40,840 bases of DNA from Pollutimonas sp035515055 (GCA_035515055.1 DATJBV010000008.1:1-40840), one strand, 5' to 3'. Shown: positions 15,830 to 24,902, numbered from the stretch's first letter. Notes: a model not told the origin generated them from the letters alone. A program made the numbers and translations.

Positions 15830-17216
15830 ATCGCGCCTGCGCCTGGCGGTCGTCGGGCACACCAATACCGGAAAGACGTCGTTATTGCGTACGTTGACAC
15901 GCGACCCCGACTTCGGCGACGTCAAGGACAGCCCGGGGACGACTCGCCACGTGGAAGGCGCTCACTTATTGGTGGATGACAAGGTTGCGGTTGAACTGTA
16001 CGACACGCCGGGCATGGAAGACGGGATCGCGCTGCTGGATTATCTGGACCAGCTCGTCCAGCCAGGCGAGCGGCCCGACGGTCCCGAGCGTATTCGCCGT
16101 TTCCTGCTAAGCCCCGAAAGCAAACGGCGTTTCGAGCAGGAAGCACGGGTGCTGAAGAAGCTGCTGGACTGCGACGCGGGGCTGTATGTGGTCGACGTTC
16201 GCGATCCAGTGCTCGGCAAGCACAAAGATGAACTCGCCATTTTGGCCAATTGCGGCCATCCTTTGCTGCCCGTCCTGAACTTTACTTACAGTCCGCGAGA
16301 ACGCCTTGGCGAATGGCGCGAAGCGCTGGCCCGGCTGGGCCTGCATGCCATGGTGGAGTTCGACACCATCGCGCCGTCGCTCGATGGCGAGGCCCATTTA
16401 TACGACAAACTGGCACTGCTGATGGACCGGCACGCAACCGTGCTGCAAGCCCTGAAAAATAATGTGGCCGAACAACGCGCCATCCGGCACAGCGACGCCA
16501 TGCGCCTCATTGCCGAACTTCTGGTCGACGTGGCGGCGTATCACCTGCCCAGCAGTCCGAACGCCCAGGAATTGAAGACCGCCACGCTGGCGTTGCGAAA
16601 GAAGGTTACGGCACGCGAAACAGCCTGCGTGCGGGCCTTGCTCAAGCGCTACAATTTCCGCCCCCGCGACTATCCGGCCGATGCACTTCCGCTGGAAGGC
16701 GAGCGCTGGGGCATGGACTTATTCCACCCGCAGGCCCTCAAGGACGTTGGCCTGCACGTCGGCAAAGGCATGGCCGCCGGCGCCATGGCCGGCGCAACCG
16801 TCGACGTGTTCATGGCCGGCATCAGCCTGGGGGCCGCGACTCTGCTTGGGGCCGCGGCCGGCGGCCTCTGGCAAGGCGTCGACAAATTGGGGAAGCGCGT
16901 GTTGGGCCGCCTGAAGGGCTATCAGGAAATCAGCGTAAGCGACCCCGTCTTGCGGCTGCTTGCGCTACGGCAGATGACGCTGGCACAGGCCCTTGAACAC
17001 CGCGGCCATGCCGCGCAAACGCCCATTTCCTTACCCGACAGCAATGCCGAAGACGCCATAGTAGCCGCGGGGACCCTGGACACCTGGCGCCGGGGCTCAT
17101 TGCCCGAACAATTATTGGAAGCCCGCAGCCAGCCCTTTTGGTCTTCGTTGAGCGACGACTACGCGCCCGACGCGCGCCGTGAACGCGTCATCCGCCAACT
17201 GGCCGAACGCCTGTGA
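15816..17216 (+). CDS. DUF3482 family GTPase-like protein
   Basis: A 467-residue protein with an N-terminal Era/TrmE-like G domain. G1 is GHTNTGKTS (about residues 13-21), a G2 Thr follows in SPGTTRH, and G3 is DTPG (about 64-67). The usual G4 NKxD is not seen; LNFTYS occupies its expected place after LLPV. The C-terminal half (DUF3482) has a helical region and a Gly/Ala-rich hydrophobic stretch (about 320-375) that could insert into membrane, then a short tail. The ATG at 15816 has AGGA just upstream and overlaps DUF2868 by 14 bases, so the genes are coupled. Role unknown; probably a membrane-associated regulatory GTPase. Confidence 0.87.
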   Translation: MTGHESRLRLAVVGHTNTGKTSLLRTLTRDPDFGDVKDSPGTTRHVEGAHLLVDDKVAVELYDTPGMEDGIALLDYLDQLVQPGERPDGPERIRRFLLSPESKRRFEQEARVLKKLLDCDAGLYVVDVRDPVLGKHKDELAILANCGHPLLPVLNFTYSPRERLGEWREALARLGLHAMVEFDTIAPSLDGEAHLYDKLALLMDRHATVLQALKNNVAEQRAIRHSDAMRLIAELLVDVAAYHLPSSPNAQELKTATLALRKKVTARETACVRALLKRYNFRPRDYPADALPLEGERWGMDLFHPQALKDVGLHVGKGMAAGAMAGATVDVFMAGISLGAATLLGAAAGGLWQGVDKLGKRVLGRLKGYQEISVSDPVLRLLALRQMTLAQALEHRGHAAQTPISLPDSNAEDAIVAAGTLDTWRRGSLPEQLLEARSQPFWSSLSDDYAPDARRERVIRQLAERL

Positions 17217-17226
17217 CCCTCGCGGA

Positions 17227-17733
17227 TCAGAGTAAAACGGGGTCGTTGGATAAGTCGTTGGCATTAGGCTGCCCCTGTGGCAGGGCCGGACAACGTGTAC
17301 GCAAAATGGCTTCGATGCCGTCGATGGCCGCCAGTATGCCGGCCACGTAATCCTTGCTTTGCAGCCTGGCTTGCAACTGAATGCCTATGTGTTCCCACAA
17401 GTCGTTGGGGGCGGCAATGGCCCGATCGGCAATGATTTCGAAGCGATGCTTGTCCAGCGCTACATAGAGCAGCACGCCGGTGTTCAGCGGCGTGTCCCAC
17501 ACACGCAAACGGCCGAAGACTTCCAATGCGCGCTGGCGCGTGTCAGGCTCGTGGGCCGGGCTGATCGCTTCAATGGCCACCACCAGCTCACCCGTGTGAT
17601 TGCGTTCGCTGACCTTGATGCGGTCGGCAATATGCGCGAGCACGTCGGGAGTGAAATGCTTGCGGCGCAGCCATTGACCTTCGATGCCGGCCCAGCCGGT
17701 TAATTGCTTCCAGCCCGCGCTACCTTGACCCAC
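17227..17733 (-). CDS. TPM domain protein (YgcG-related), cytosolic
   Basis: A 168-residue TPM-domain protein. The core runs from TGELVVAIEAI (about residue 46) to the end, with the family-like WDTPLNTGVLLYVALDKHRFEIIADRAI and a DYVAGILAAIDGIEAIL helix. There is no signal peptide or clear membrane segment, unlike the neighbouring TPM protein. The start is GTG at 17733 with AGGAG five bases upstream. Third gene of the lemA-TPM-TPM operon, 36 bases after the previous gene. TPM proteins are linked to membrane-protein quality control or phosphatase-like activities; no specific function can be assigned. Confidence 0.85.
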   Translation of the reverse strand: MGQGSAGWKQLTGWAGIEGQWLRRKHFTPDVLAHIADRIKVSERNHTGELVVAIEAISPAHEPDTRQRALEVFGRLRVWDTPLNTGVLLYVALDKHRFEIIADRAIAAPNDLWEHIGIQLQARLQSKDYVAGILAAIDGIEAILRTRCPALPQGQPNANDLSNDPVLL

Positions 17734-17769
17734 GTCGACTCCTTGCCCGCCTTGCGGCCGCCGTTTGCA

Positions 17770-18705
17770 TTACCACCCCCCAGAGGCGCCGCCGCCACCG
17801 CTGCCGCCGCCTCCGCCGCTCATGCCGCCCCCGCCGCCGAAACCGCCACCACCGCCGCCGCCGAAACCGCCGCCGAAACCGCCGCCCAGCCCTCCGATGC
17901 CGCCGCCCAGCGCGCCGCCCCTACGCGAGGCCCGCGCCAGCTTGCCGGCAGACTGGACGCCCATGAGGCGCCCGATGGAACTCAGCACAAATGCCACGAC
18001 GCCCCCGAATATCGCCCAGCCTATGCTGCCGAACATGAGGCCCACGAAGAGACCCACCGCAACCGCGGCGAACAATGCCGGCATGAACAGGCTCATGATC
18101 GCCAGCGGCAACAGCATGATGGCCGGCGAATCGTCGTCTTCGGTGGCCGCTTGGGCGCCCGCCGGAGGCGGCGGCAGGGCTTCGCCGTCGACCAGCTTGA
18201 TCAGGCTTTCGACGCCGGCAATAATGCCGGCGGCATAGTCCCCTTCTTTGAAGCGCGGCGTAACGTGCTCCCGGATGATGCGCCCCGCCAATAGATCGGG
18301 AACCGCGCCTTCAAGGCCATAGCCGACTTCTATGCGCAGCCGGCGGTCGTCTTTGGCGACCAGGAACAAAATGCCGTCGTCGACCTTCTTGCGGCCCAGC
18401 CGCCACTGATCGAATACCCGGCGGGCGAAGCTCTCGATCGTATCGTCGCCCGTGCTCGGCACTACCAGCACGGCGATTTGCGCGCCTTTGCGCGATTCAA
18501 GATCGGCAAGCGCCTGGTTAAGGCTGGCCTGCGTTTCGGCGTCCAGCGTGCCCGTCTGGTCTGTGACGCGGGCTGTGAGCTTGGGAACGGCCACTTCCGC
18601 CGCGAACGCGTTTGCCGCGAACATCAGCGCCATCGCCGCCACGAAAAACAGTACCGCCGCCCACAATGCATGCAGCGCGGCGTTCGGATGAATGGCTGGC
18701 TTCAT
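17770..18705 (-). CDS. TPM domain membrane protein with Gly-rich tail (YgcG family)
   Basis: A 311-residue protein: signal peptide (WAAVLFFVAAMALMFAANAFA), a TPM domain at about 40-165 (LTARVTDQTGTLDAETQASL; GAQIAVLVVPST; KKVDDGILFLVAKDDRRLRI), Pro-rich linker, two or three membrane segments (about 190-250), and a C-terminal glycine tail (GGFGGG repeats ending in GGASGGW). This is the YgcG architecture, and the family very often neighbours lemA, as here (17 bases away). It probably sits in the inner membrane with the TPM domain in the periplasm. The exact activity is unknown. Confidence 0.9.
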   Translation of the reverse strand: MKPAIHPNAALHALWAAVLFFVAAMALMFAANAFAAEVAVPKLTARVTDQTGTLDAETQASLNQALADLESRKGAQIAVLVVPSTGDDTIESFARRVFDQWRLGRKKVDDGILFLVAKDDRRLRIEVGYGLEGAVPDLLAGRIIREHVTPRFKEGDYAAGIIAGVESLIKLVDGEALPPPPAGAQAATEDDDSPAIMLLPLAIMSLFMPALFAAVAVGLFVGLMFGSIGWAIFGGVVAFVLSSIGRLMGVQSAGKLARASRRGGALGGGIGGLGGGFGGGFGGGGGGGFGGGGGMSGGGGGSGGGGASGGW

Positions 18706-18722
18706 TCTGTGCCCGCGCTTGG

Positions 18723-19346
18723 CTAGTTGCCCGACTGTGGTTGCGGGGTTGGCGGCAAGGTGAACTTTACTTCGGGATCTTTCGTGATGGCATCCTGCTT
18801 GGACACGCCGTAGTTCTCGATTGTGTCATAGCCGAAAATCTTGGCCGTGATAAGCGTGGGAAACTGGCGCACGATCAGGTTGTAGTCCTGCACCGCCTGC
18901 ACATAGCGGCCGCGTTCGGTGGCGATACGGTTTTCCGTGCCCTCAAGCTGTGTCATCAGATCGCGGAACAAGCCGTCGCTTTTGAGCTGCGGATAGTTTT
19001 CCGATACGGCGATCAGCCGCGACAAGGCCGACGACAATTCACCTTGCGCCTGCGCGAAGCGCGCCATGACTTCCGGGTTCTGAAGATCTTCGGCGCTGAT
19101 CTGGATGCTGCCCACCTTGGATCGCGCTTCGGTGACTTGCGTCAGCACGGCACGTTCGTTGACCATGTAGGCGTTGACTGAATTCACGAGCTTGGGCACG
19201 AGCTCGGCGCGCCGCTCGTACTGGTTCAAGGTCTGGGACCAGGCGGTTTTGACCTGCTCGTCGAGCCGCTGGATATCGTTATAGCCGCAGCCGGCCAGCA
19301 GGACGGAAAGGCAAGGCAACAGAATAAGCAATAGCAGTCGTTTCAT
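18723..19346 (-). CDS. lemA: LemA family lipoprotein
   Basis: A 207-residue LemA protein from the ATG at 19346 (MKRLLLLILLPCLSVLLAGC). The frame is open to 19430, but only this start gives a signal peptide with a lipobox (LLAGC, Cys 20). The LemA core follows: YNDIQRLDEQVKTAWSQTLN, QYERRAELVPKLVNSVNAYM and RGRYVQAVQDYNLIVRQFP. LemA is a helical envelope protein, here predicted to be lipid-anchored, usually found with TPM proteins. First gene of the lemA-TPM-TPM operon. The 272 bases between it and the divergent helicase gene hold both promoters; nothing sharper was resolved there. Confidence 0.9.
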   Translation of the reverse strand: MKRLLLLILLPCLSVLLAGCGYNDIQRLDEQVKTAWSQTLNQYERRAELVPKLVNSVNAYMVNERAVLTQVTEARSKVGSIQISAEDLQNPEVMARFAQAQGELSSALSRLIAVSENYPQLKSDGLFRDLMTQLEGTENRIATERGRYVQAVQDYNLIVRQFPTLITAKIFGYDTIENYGVSKQDAITKDPEVKFTLPPTPQPQSGN

Positions 19347-19618
19347 GATGGCGAGTCCGGTAAACAATGTTGAATTACACCAGTTTGCGGTACTCTTGCC
19401 AACATGCGCTTCATACCCCGAAGACAACACCGCGGAAAGTTTTTAAGCGTTCGTGGCGCGCATACGTTACAATGCTCGATTACGTGTCGCACCAGTCAAC
19501 ACGTTATTTCGCAAGCTATTCATGCTTTGCTCGAGCCTCTTCGCTCTCAACTACTTTTATCGTCTGCCTAGATTGGTATCTCTCAACTCGAGCGATAGGC
19601 TGTCGCTGGAGTTAATTC

Positions 19619-20992
19619 TTGAACAACCAAATTACCTTTGCCTCCCTTGGGCTGGCAGAACCGCTTTTGCGTGCAGTTACCGACGCGGGCTACGAAATCC
19701 CCACCCCCATTCAAGCGCAAGCCATTCCCCAGGTCATGCTGGGCGGCGATCTGTTGGCCGCTGCCCAAACGGGCACAGGCAAGACGGCTGGCTTTACACT
19801 GCCCATTCTGCATCGCCTGCTTGAAAAGCCGCTACAGGCCCGCAAAGCCGGCCAGCCGCGTGTCCTGATCCTGACGCCCACGCGCGAATTGACAGCGCAA
19901 GTGGAAGAATCGGTGCGCGTTTACGGGCAGCATACGGCAGTGCGCTCCATGGTGATGTTCGGCGGCGTCAATATCAACCCGCAAATCAATGCCCTGCGCA
20001 AGCCGCTGGATATCCTGGTGGCTACTCCCGGACGCCTGCTTGATCACGCCCAACAAAAAACCGTGGATTTATCCGCCGTTGAAATTCTGGTCCTGGACGA
20101 AGCCGACCGCATGCTGGACATGGGTTTCATCCGCGACATCCGCCGCATCCTGGCCTTGCTGCCGCGCCAGCGTCAAAACCTGCTGTTCTCGGCAACCTTC
20201 TCGGATGAAATCCGCGAATTGTCCAAGGGCGTGCTCAACAATCCCATCGAAATTTCCGTCGCGCGCCGCAATGCCGCCACCGAACTCGTGACTCAAAGCA
20301 TGGTCATGACGGAGCAATCGCACAAGCGCGACCTGCTGAGCTTCATCATTCGCGAAAGCGGCTGGCACCAAGTCTTGGTGTTCACCCGCACCAAGCACGG
20401 CGCCAATCGCCTGGCTGAAAAACTGGTCAAAGACGGCCTGGTGGCCGCGGCCATCCACGGCAACAAGAGTCAAGCGGCCCGCACGCGCGCACTGGCGGGC
20501 TTCAAGGACGGCAAAGTCGCCGTACTGGTTGCGACGGATATCGCCGCCCGTGGACTGGACATCGATCAGTTGCCGCATGTCGTTAACTTCGAACTGCCCA
20601 ACGTGCCCGAAGATTACGTGCACCGCATTGGCCGCACCGGCCGCGCCGGAACCGAAGGCTTCGCCATGTCGCTGGTCGACAAGACCGAAATCAAGCTGTT
20701 GACGGCCATTGAACGCCTGATCAAGCGCCCGATCGAGCGCACCACCATCGAAGGCTGGTCGCCCGACATGGTCAAGGCCGAACCGGCGCACATTCGCGCC
20801 GACGATGATCGCCCGCCACGCCGCTCGAACGCGCCGCGCCGCAACGGAAACGGCGGCGGCAATGGCAATGGGGCGGCACGCCGTCCGGCCGGCGCGCCAG
20901 GCGCGGGCGGACAGCCTCGCGCCCGCAGCGCCGCCCCGCGCAATTCCGCGCCACGCAGCGGAGCACCGCGTGCCGCCCTGTTAGGAAAATAA
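19619..20992 (+). CDS. rhlE: DEAD-box RNA helicase, RhlE type
   Basis: A 457-residue ATP-dependent RNA helicase starting at a TTG codon with GGAG seven bases upstream (19608-19611). Motifs in order: Q motif (FASLGLAEPLL...PTPIQAQAIPQ), I AQTGTGKT (about 48-55), Ia PTRELTAQV, II DEAD (about 160-163), III SATF, IV VLVFTRTKHGAN, V ATDIAARGLDI, VI HRIGRTGRAG. A basic, Gly/Arg/Pro/Ala-rich low-complexity tail of about 75 residues is typical of the RhlE group. Such enzymes remodel RNA in ribosome assembly and decay. The long leader upstream contains a repeated CTCGAGC and CTCAACT, of unknown meaning. Confidence 0.93.
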   Translation: MNNQITFASLGLAEPLLRAVTDAGYEIPTPIQAQAIPQVMLGGDLLAAAQTGTGKTAGFTLPILHRLLEKPLQARKAGQPRVLILTPTRELTAQVEESVRVYGQHTAVRSMVMFGGVNINPQINALRKPLDILVATPGRLLDHAQQKTVDLSAVEILVLDEADRMLDMGFIRDIRRILALLPRQRQNLLFSATFSDEIRELSKGVLNNPIEISVARRNAATELVTQSMVMTEQSHKRDLLSFIIRESGWHQVLVFTRTKHGANRLAEKLVKDGLVAAAIHGNKSQAARTRALAGFKDGKVAVLVATDIAARGLDIDQLPHVVNFELPNVPEDYVHRIGRTGRAGTEGFAMSLVDKTEIKLLTAIERLIKRPIERTTIEGWSPDMVKAEPAHIRADDDRPPRRSNAPRRNGNGGGNGNGAARRPAGAPGAGGQPRARSAAPRNSAPRSGAPRAALLGK

Positions 20993-21035
20993 GGCGTATT
21001 ATTTCGCCACGTTTCCCTATACTGGCTGATTCCTT

Positions 21036-21665
21036 ATGTCACTTACCACTTGGCTGGCCTTCTTTGCGGCTTCCTGGGCGATTTCATTTTCGCCCGGGCC
21101 GGGTGCCATTTCGGCCATGGCATCCGGTGTCAAGTATGGCTTTCGGCGCGGCTACTGGACGACAGTCGGCCTGATCATCGGCATACTGATCCAATTCGTG
21201 GTTGTCGCGGTGGGACTTGGCGCGGTGCTTGCCGCATCGGAAGTGGCTTTCGGTGTCGTCAAGTGGCTGGGCGTCGCCTACCTGATCTACCTTGGCTGGC
21301 GTCAAATACGCACCGACGCCATGCCGGTTGCTGTCGAAGCGGGCCAACCCGCGCCGTTTCGCATTCGCGACCTTATTGTTCGCGGCTGCCTGATCAACAT
21401 CACGAACCCCAAGGGAACCGTATTCCTGTTGGCGGTCGTTCCGCAGTTCTTGAATTTGTCCCAGCCTTTAACGTTGCAATACGTCATCATTGCCGCCACG
21501 CTCTGCCTGACCGACTTGGTTGCCATGGGCTGCTACACGACTTTTGCCGCGCGCGTGCTAAGCGTCCTGCGCAGCCCCGGGCACATCCGATGGCTTAACC
21601 GGACCTTCGGCGCCTTGTTTATCCTGGCGGGCACCGTACTGGCCTCGTTCAGTCATCATAAATAA
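21036..21665 (+). CDS. LysE/RhtB family amino-acid exporter
   Basis: A 209-residue inner-membrane exporter with about six hydrophobic segments and the family's N-terminal motif SFSPGPGAISAMASGVKYGFRRG. The mid-protein signature is LGVAYLIYLGWRQIR, and NPKGTVFLLAVVPQF is the conserved loop. RhtB-type transporters expel amino acids such as homoserine, threonine or leucine; the substrate cannot be told from sequence. It lies 43 bases after rhlE and 20 before prfC. A second, distinct member is at 39029-39655. Confidence 0.9.
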   Translation: MSLTTWLAFFAASWAISFSPGPGAISAMASGVKYGFRRGYWTTVGLIIGILIQFVVVAVGLGAVLAASEVAFGVVKWLGVAYLIYLGWRQIRTDAMPVAVEAGQPAPFRIRDLIVRGCLINITNPKGTVFLLAVVPQFLNLSQPLTLQYVIIAATLCLTDLVAMGCYTTFAARVLSVLRSPGHIRWLNRTFGALFILAGTVLASFSHHK

Positions 21666-21685
21666 TTCGTGTCTACAATTACACT

Positions 21686-23293
21686 ATGAGCATTACCCAA
21701 GAAGTCGCGCGGCGACGTACCTTTGCCATTGTTTCGCACCCCGACGCGGGCAAAACCACCCTCACGGAAAAGCTGTTGCTGTTTGCAGGCGCCATTCAAA
21801 TCGCAGGCAGCGTGAAGGCCCGCAAGGCCAGCCGCCATGCGTCTTCAGACTGGATGGACATTGAAAAGCAACGCGGCATCTCGGTGGCGTCGTCGGTCAT
21901 GCAAATGGAATATCGCGACTGCGTCATCAATCTGCTGGACACGCCAGGCCACCAGGACTTCTCCGAAGATACCTACCGCGTCCTGACGGCGGTGGACGCC
22001 GCCCTGATGGTGATCGATGCCGCCAACGGCGTCGAGCCGCAAACCATACGCCTGCTGCAGGTTTGCCGGGCGCGCAATACCCCCATCATCACGTTCATCA
22101 ACAAGCTGGACCGCGAAGTCCAGGAGCCGCTGAATCTGCTCTCTGAAATCGAGGGCCACCTTGGCATGGACGCCGTGCCGTTCTCATGGCCCGTCGGCAT
22201 GGGCCGGTCATTTGGCGGCGTATTCGATATCCGCCGCGACCGCATGCGGGTATTCCGCGGCGGCCAGGAACGCCATAAAGACGACGACGAGATCATCGAC
22301 GGCCTGGGCAACCCAGAAATCGCCAAGCGCTTCGGCGACGCTTTTACCAAGGCGAACGAAGAAATCGAACTCATCAACGCCGCCGCGCCCGCCTTCGACC
22401 ACGCCGAATTTCTTGCGGGCAAGCAGACACCCGTGTTCTTCGGCTCGGCCATCAACAACTTTGGCGTCCAGGAAGTCCTGGACGCCCTCGTCGACCTGGC
22501 GCCCAAGCCGGGTTCACGCACCGCCTTGCAACGCGAAGTACAGCCCGACGAACCCAAATTCAGCGGCGTCGTTTTCAAAGTGCAGGCCAATATGGACCCG
22601 GCCCACCGCGACCGCGTTGCCTTCGTACGCGTCAGTTCCGGCCGATTCGATCGCGGCATGCGCTTGAAGGTCTCGCGCACCAACAAAGAAATGCGCCCGA
22701 ATAACGTAGTCTCGTTCCTGTCGCAGCGGCGCGAATTGTTGGATCAGGCCTATGCCGGCGACGTTATCGGCATACCGAACCATGGCGTGCTGCAATTGGG
22801 CGACGTTCTCACCGAAGGCGAAACGCTGCAATTCACCGGCTTGCCGTTTTTTGCGCCAGAGCTTTTCCAAGCCGTCGAAGTCAGAGATCCTCTGCGCATC
22901 AAGCAGTTGCGCATAGGCTTGACCCAGTTGGGCGAAGAAGGCGCCATCCAGGTGTTCCGCCCCGAGGCGGCAGGCGGCTCCCTATTGCTGGGCGCTGTCG
23001 GGCAATTGCAGTTCGAAGTCGTCGCGCACCGGCTGAAGTCCGAGTACGGCGTGGATGCCCGCATGATGCCATCGCGTTACAACATGGCACGTTGGATTAC
23101 AGCCAAAGACCCTAAAATCTTGCGAAAATTCCTGGATGCCAACGCGGCGAACATCGCCTATGATGTTGTGGACGCCGTGGCCTTTTTGGCAAGCTCGCCC
23201 GCACAATTGCGCGTCGCGCAAGAACTGTACCCCGGCGTGGAATTCCATGCCATGCGCGAGCACGGCGGCCAGGTTTTTGGGCAGAATGCTTAA
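21686..23293 (+). CDS. prfC: Peptide chain release factor 3
   Basis: A 535-residue translational GTPase that removes RF1/RF2 from the ribosome after termination. G1 is HPDAGKTTLTEKLL (from about residue 18), the switch I region holds KQRGISVASSVMQ, G3 is DTPGHQDFSEDTYR (about 85), and G4 is NKLDRE (about 139). The domain II and III segments and the C-terminal DVVDAVAFLASSPAQL match RF3 and not EF-G. Length is standard (about 530). The start ATG lies 20 bases after the LysE-family gene, so they may be co-transcribed. Confidence 0.97.
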   Translation: MSITQEVARRRTFAIVSHPDAGKTTLTEKLLLFAGAIQIAGSVKARKASRHASSDWMDIEKQRGISVASSVMQMEYRDCVINLLDTPGHQDFSEDTYRVLTAVDAALMVIDAANGVEPQTIRLLQVCRARNTPIITFINKLDREVQEPLNLLSEIEGHLGMDAVPFSWPVGMGRSFGGVFDIRRDRMRVFRGGQERHKDDDEIIDGLGNPEIAKRFGDAFTKANEEIELINAAAPAFDHAEFLAGKQTPVFFGSAINNFGVQEVLDALVDLAPKPGSRTALQREVQPDEPKFSGVVFKVQANMDPAHRDRVAFVRVSSGRFDRGMRLKVSRTNKEMRPNNVVSFLSQRRELLDQAYAGDVIGIPNHGVLQLGDVLTEGETLQFTGLPFFAPELFQAVEVRDPLRIKQLRIGLTQLGEEGAIQVFRPEAAGGSLLLGAVGQLQFEVVAHRLKSEYGVDARMMPSRYNMARWITAKDPKILRKFLDANAANIAYDVVDAVAFLASSPAQLRVAQELYPGVEFHAMREHGGQVFGQNA

Positions 23294-23315
23294 GCGGTAA
23301 ACACAGAGGTTAAGA

Positions 23316-23978
23316 ATGTCCTGGCGCTTTATTATCGCAATCCTACTTGTCGCAGCAGCCGCCTCCGCGTGGGGCGGCCTGCGCCTGGGCGATTGGCTGG
23401 TGGCGCACGGCCCCTCGGCGCCGCCTGTGCCCGAACACCCGGAACTCTCCGCTGTGCCCGTACTCGACGCCAATGGCCTTCCCTATGTGGCGCAACCGCC
23501 GCAACCCCTGGTCAACGGCCAGCATGGCGTGCCGGAACCCGCCGCCACGGTGGCATGGGAGATCCCGGTGGAATCGCTTGAAGAGACCAAGGCAACCGCC
23601 GCTATCGAGCTTGCCATGACGCCCATCACCATGGAAGAGGCGATGCGTATCGCTCAAGCGGGCAACCAGGAATTTCATGGAATTGCCGATGTGGGCGATC
23701 TGGGCCTGGGGGCTGGCGCGTACTCTGTCGCTCAGCAGCAATTGCAACCTATTGAGGTGGCGCCGCCACCACCCGCGCCTACCAACCAGCCTATAGACCG
23801 GGCCGCCGGAGCCGCCAACAGTCATGCCTGGCAGGCCAGCTTGCGCCAAGACCTGCAAGCCTGCAGCGCCCAAGGCTTTTTCGACCGCCCCAGCTGCGCC
23901 TGGGCGGCACGCAATAAGTATTGTGAACCTAACAATGCCTGGGGCCGCACCCGCGACTGCCCCGCCAAGAATTTCTAA
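23316..23978 (+). CDS. Membrane-anchored protein with Cys-rich C-terminus, function unknown
   Basis: A 220-residue protein. One N-terminal membrane segment (MSWRFIIAILLVAAAASAW) is followed by a Pro/Ala-rich, probably extended periplasmic linker and a compact C-terminal segment with four Cys (ACSAQGFFDRPSCAWAARNKY, YCEPNNAWG and RDCP). The Cys spacing and aromatic content suggest a small disulfide-stabilised domain; dsbA is also in this window. It starts 22 bases after prfC and converges on bfr. No named family is recognised. Confidence 0.8.
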   Translation: MSWRFIIAILLVAAAASAWGGLRLGDWLVAHGPSAPPVPEHPELSAVPVLDANGLPYVAQPPQPLVNGQHGVPEPAATVAWEIPVESLEETKATAAIELAMTPITMEEAMRIAQAGNQEFHGIADVGDLGLGAGAYSVAQQQLQPIEVAPPPPAPTNQPIDRAAGAANSHAWQASLRQDLQACSAQGFFDRPSCAWAARNKYCEPNNAWGRTRDCPAKNF

Positions 23979-24002
23979 GGCAGGGCCGGACTGTATCCGC
24001 GA

Positions 24003-24473
24003 TTACTCGCCCATCTGCGACTGCAGGTAGTTGGGCAGCCCTACTTTTTCCACCAGTTCCATCTGGGTTTCCAGCCAGTCGATATGCTCTTCGGTATCGT
24101 TGAGTATCTCTTGGAACAAGTCGCGCGACACGTAGTCCCGCACCGACTCGCAATAGGCCATGGCTTCTTTCACCGTTTCCTGCGCTCCCGTTTCCAGCCT
24201 ATGGTCACAGGACAGGATCTCGGGCACATTCTCGCCAATCAGTAACTTATGCAAGTCCTGAAGATTGGGTAGTCCGTCCAGCATGAAAATGCGTTCAATC
24301 AGCAGATCGGCGTGCTTCATTTCGCCAATAGACTCTTCGTACTCGTGCTTGCCGAGCTTTTCCAGTCCCCAATGCCGCAACATACGCGCATGAAGGAAAT
24401 ACTGGTTAATGGCGGTCAGTTCGTTCTTGAGCTGTGCGTTAAGAAACTGAATAACGGTTTTATCGCCTTTCAT
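24003..24473 (-). CDS. bfr: Bacterioferritin
   Basis: A 156-residue haem-binding iron-storage protein. The ATG at 24473 (MKGDKTVIQFLNAQ) has GGAG nearby; the longer frame to 24551 is not bacterioferritin-like. Haem ligand Met52 is present (ESIGEMKHAD). Ferroxidase ligands Glu18, Glu51, His54, Glu94 and His130 are present, but the position equivalent to Glu127 of the E. coli protein appears to be Thr (DTEEHIDW), with Glu at 128 and 129. It ends NYLQSQMGE, a typical terminus. It lies downstream of bfd on the same strand, the usual storage and release pair. Confidence 0.95.
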   Translation of the reverse strand: MKGDKTVIQFLNAQLKNELTAINQYFLHARMLRHWGLEKLGKHEYEESIGEMKHADLLIERIFMLDGLPNLQDLHKLLIGENVPEILSCDHRLETGAQETVKEAMAYCESVRDYVSRDLFQEILNDTEEHIDWLETQMELVEKVGLPNYLQSQMGE

Positions 24474-24533
24474 GGTCGGACTCCAGAGCAAATGTAAGGG
24501 TCGAACGTGGCATACACGGTACGGCGCCCCATT

Positions 24534-24556
24534 CCTGCGTAAGGCTACCACGCAGG
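24534..24556 (-). other. Stem-loop in the bfd-bfr gap
   Basis: A perfect 7-base-pair inverted repeat (CCTGCGT at 24534-24540, ACGCAGG at 24550-24556) with a 9-base loop lies 61 bases upstream of the bfr start. No run of T follows on the minus strand, so it is not a clear terminator. It could shape the bfr leader or weaken read-through from bfd. Confidence 0.35.
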
Positions 24557-24629
24557 GAAATGCTTTGCTCGGGTGGATTGAAAGGCGAAATGACAGGCGA
24601 CAGATCGCGGCGCCTGGAGCCGCTAGGGC

Positions 24630-24902
24630 TTAAGCGCGGCGAATCGCGACCGCGTGCATGCCAGCACCGCCTGAAACCGCGTCGTTGGCCGCTGCCGACA
24701 CAGGCGAACCGGCAGCCTGCCTAACACTGGCGTGTCCGGCATAGCTACCGCCAGGCAAGTACTCAACGGCGGTGTCGGCGCAGCAGCCGCACGCGGTGGC
24801 CACGCCTAATTGACCTTGAAGGTCCGACATGGAAGAGGCGCCTTCGGCGACTGCCGTCTGGACTTGACGCTCGGTAATGGCGTGACAGATGCAAATGAAC
24901 AT
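24630..24902 (-). CDS. bfd: Bacterioferritin-associated ferredoxin
   Basis: A 90-residue [2Fe-2S] protein that reduces bacterioferritin haem to release stored iron. The start is MFICICHAITERQVQ with the first two ligands (CxC). The second pair is in ATACGCCADTAVEYL. After about residue 55 a variable Ala/Gly-rich tail extends it beyond the usual 60-70 residues. An in-frame ATG at 24917 would add five residues (MIIIR); neither start has a good ribosome site. The start fits the family at 24902. It precedes bfr on the same strand by 157 bases. Confidence 0.9.
   Translation of the reverse strand: MFICICHAITERQVQTAVAEGASSMSDLQGQLGVATACGCCADTAVEYLPGGSYAGHASVRQAAGSPVSAAANDAVSGGAGMHAVAIRRA

Noticed and set aside
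20069..20791. 240-codon minus-strand open frame inside rhlE
   Set aside because: Antisense shadow; the composition follows the codon bias of the helicase gene.
20994..21012. GGCG...CGCC hairpin after rhlE as a terminator
   Set aside because: Only four base pairs and no T-run; the next gene follows closely on the same strand.
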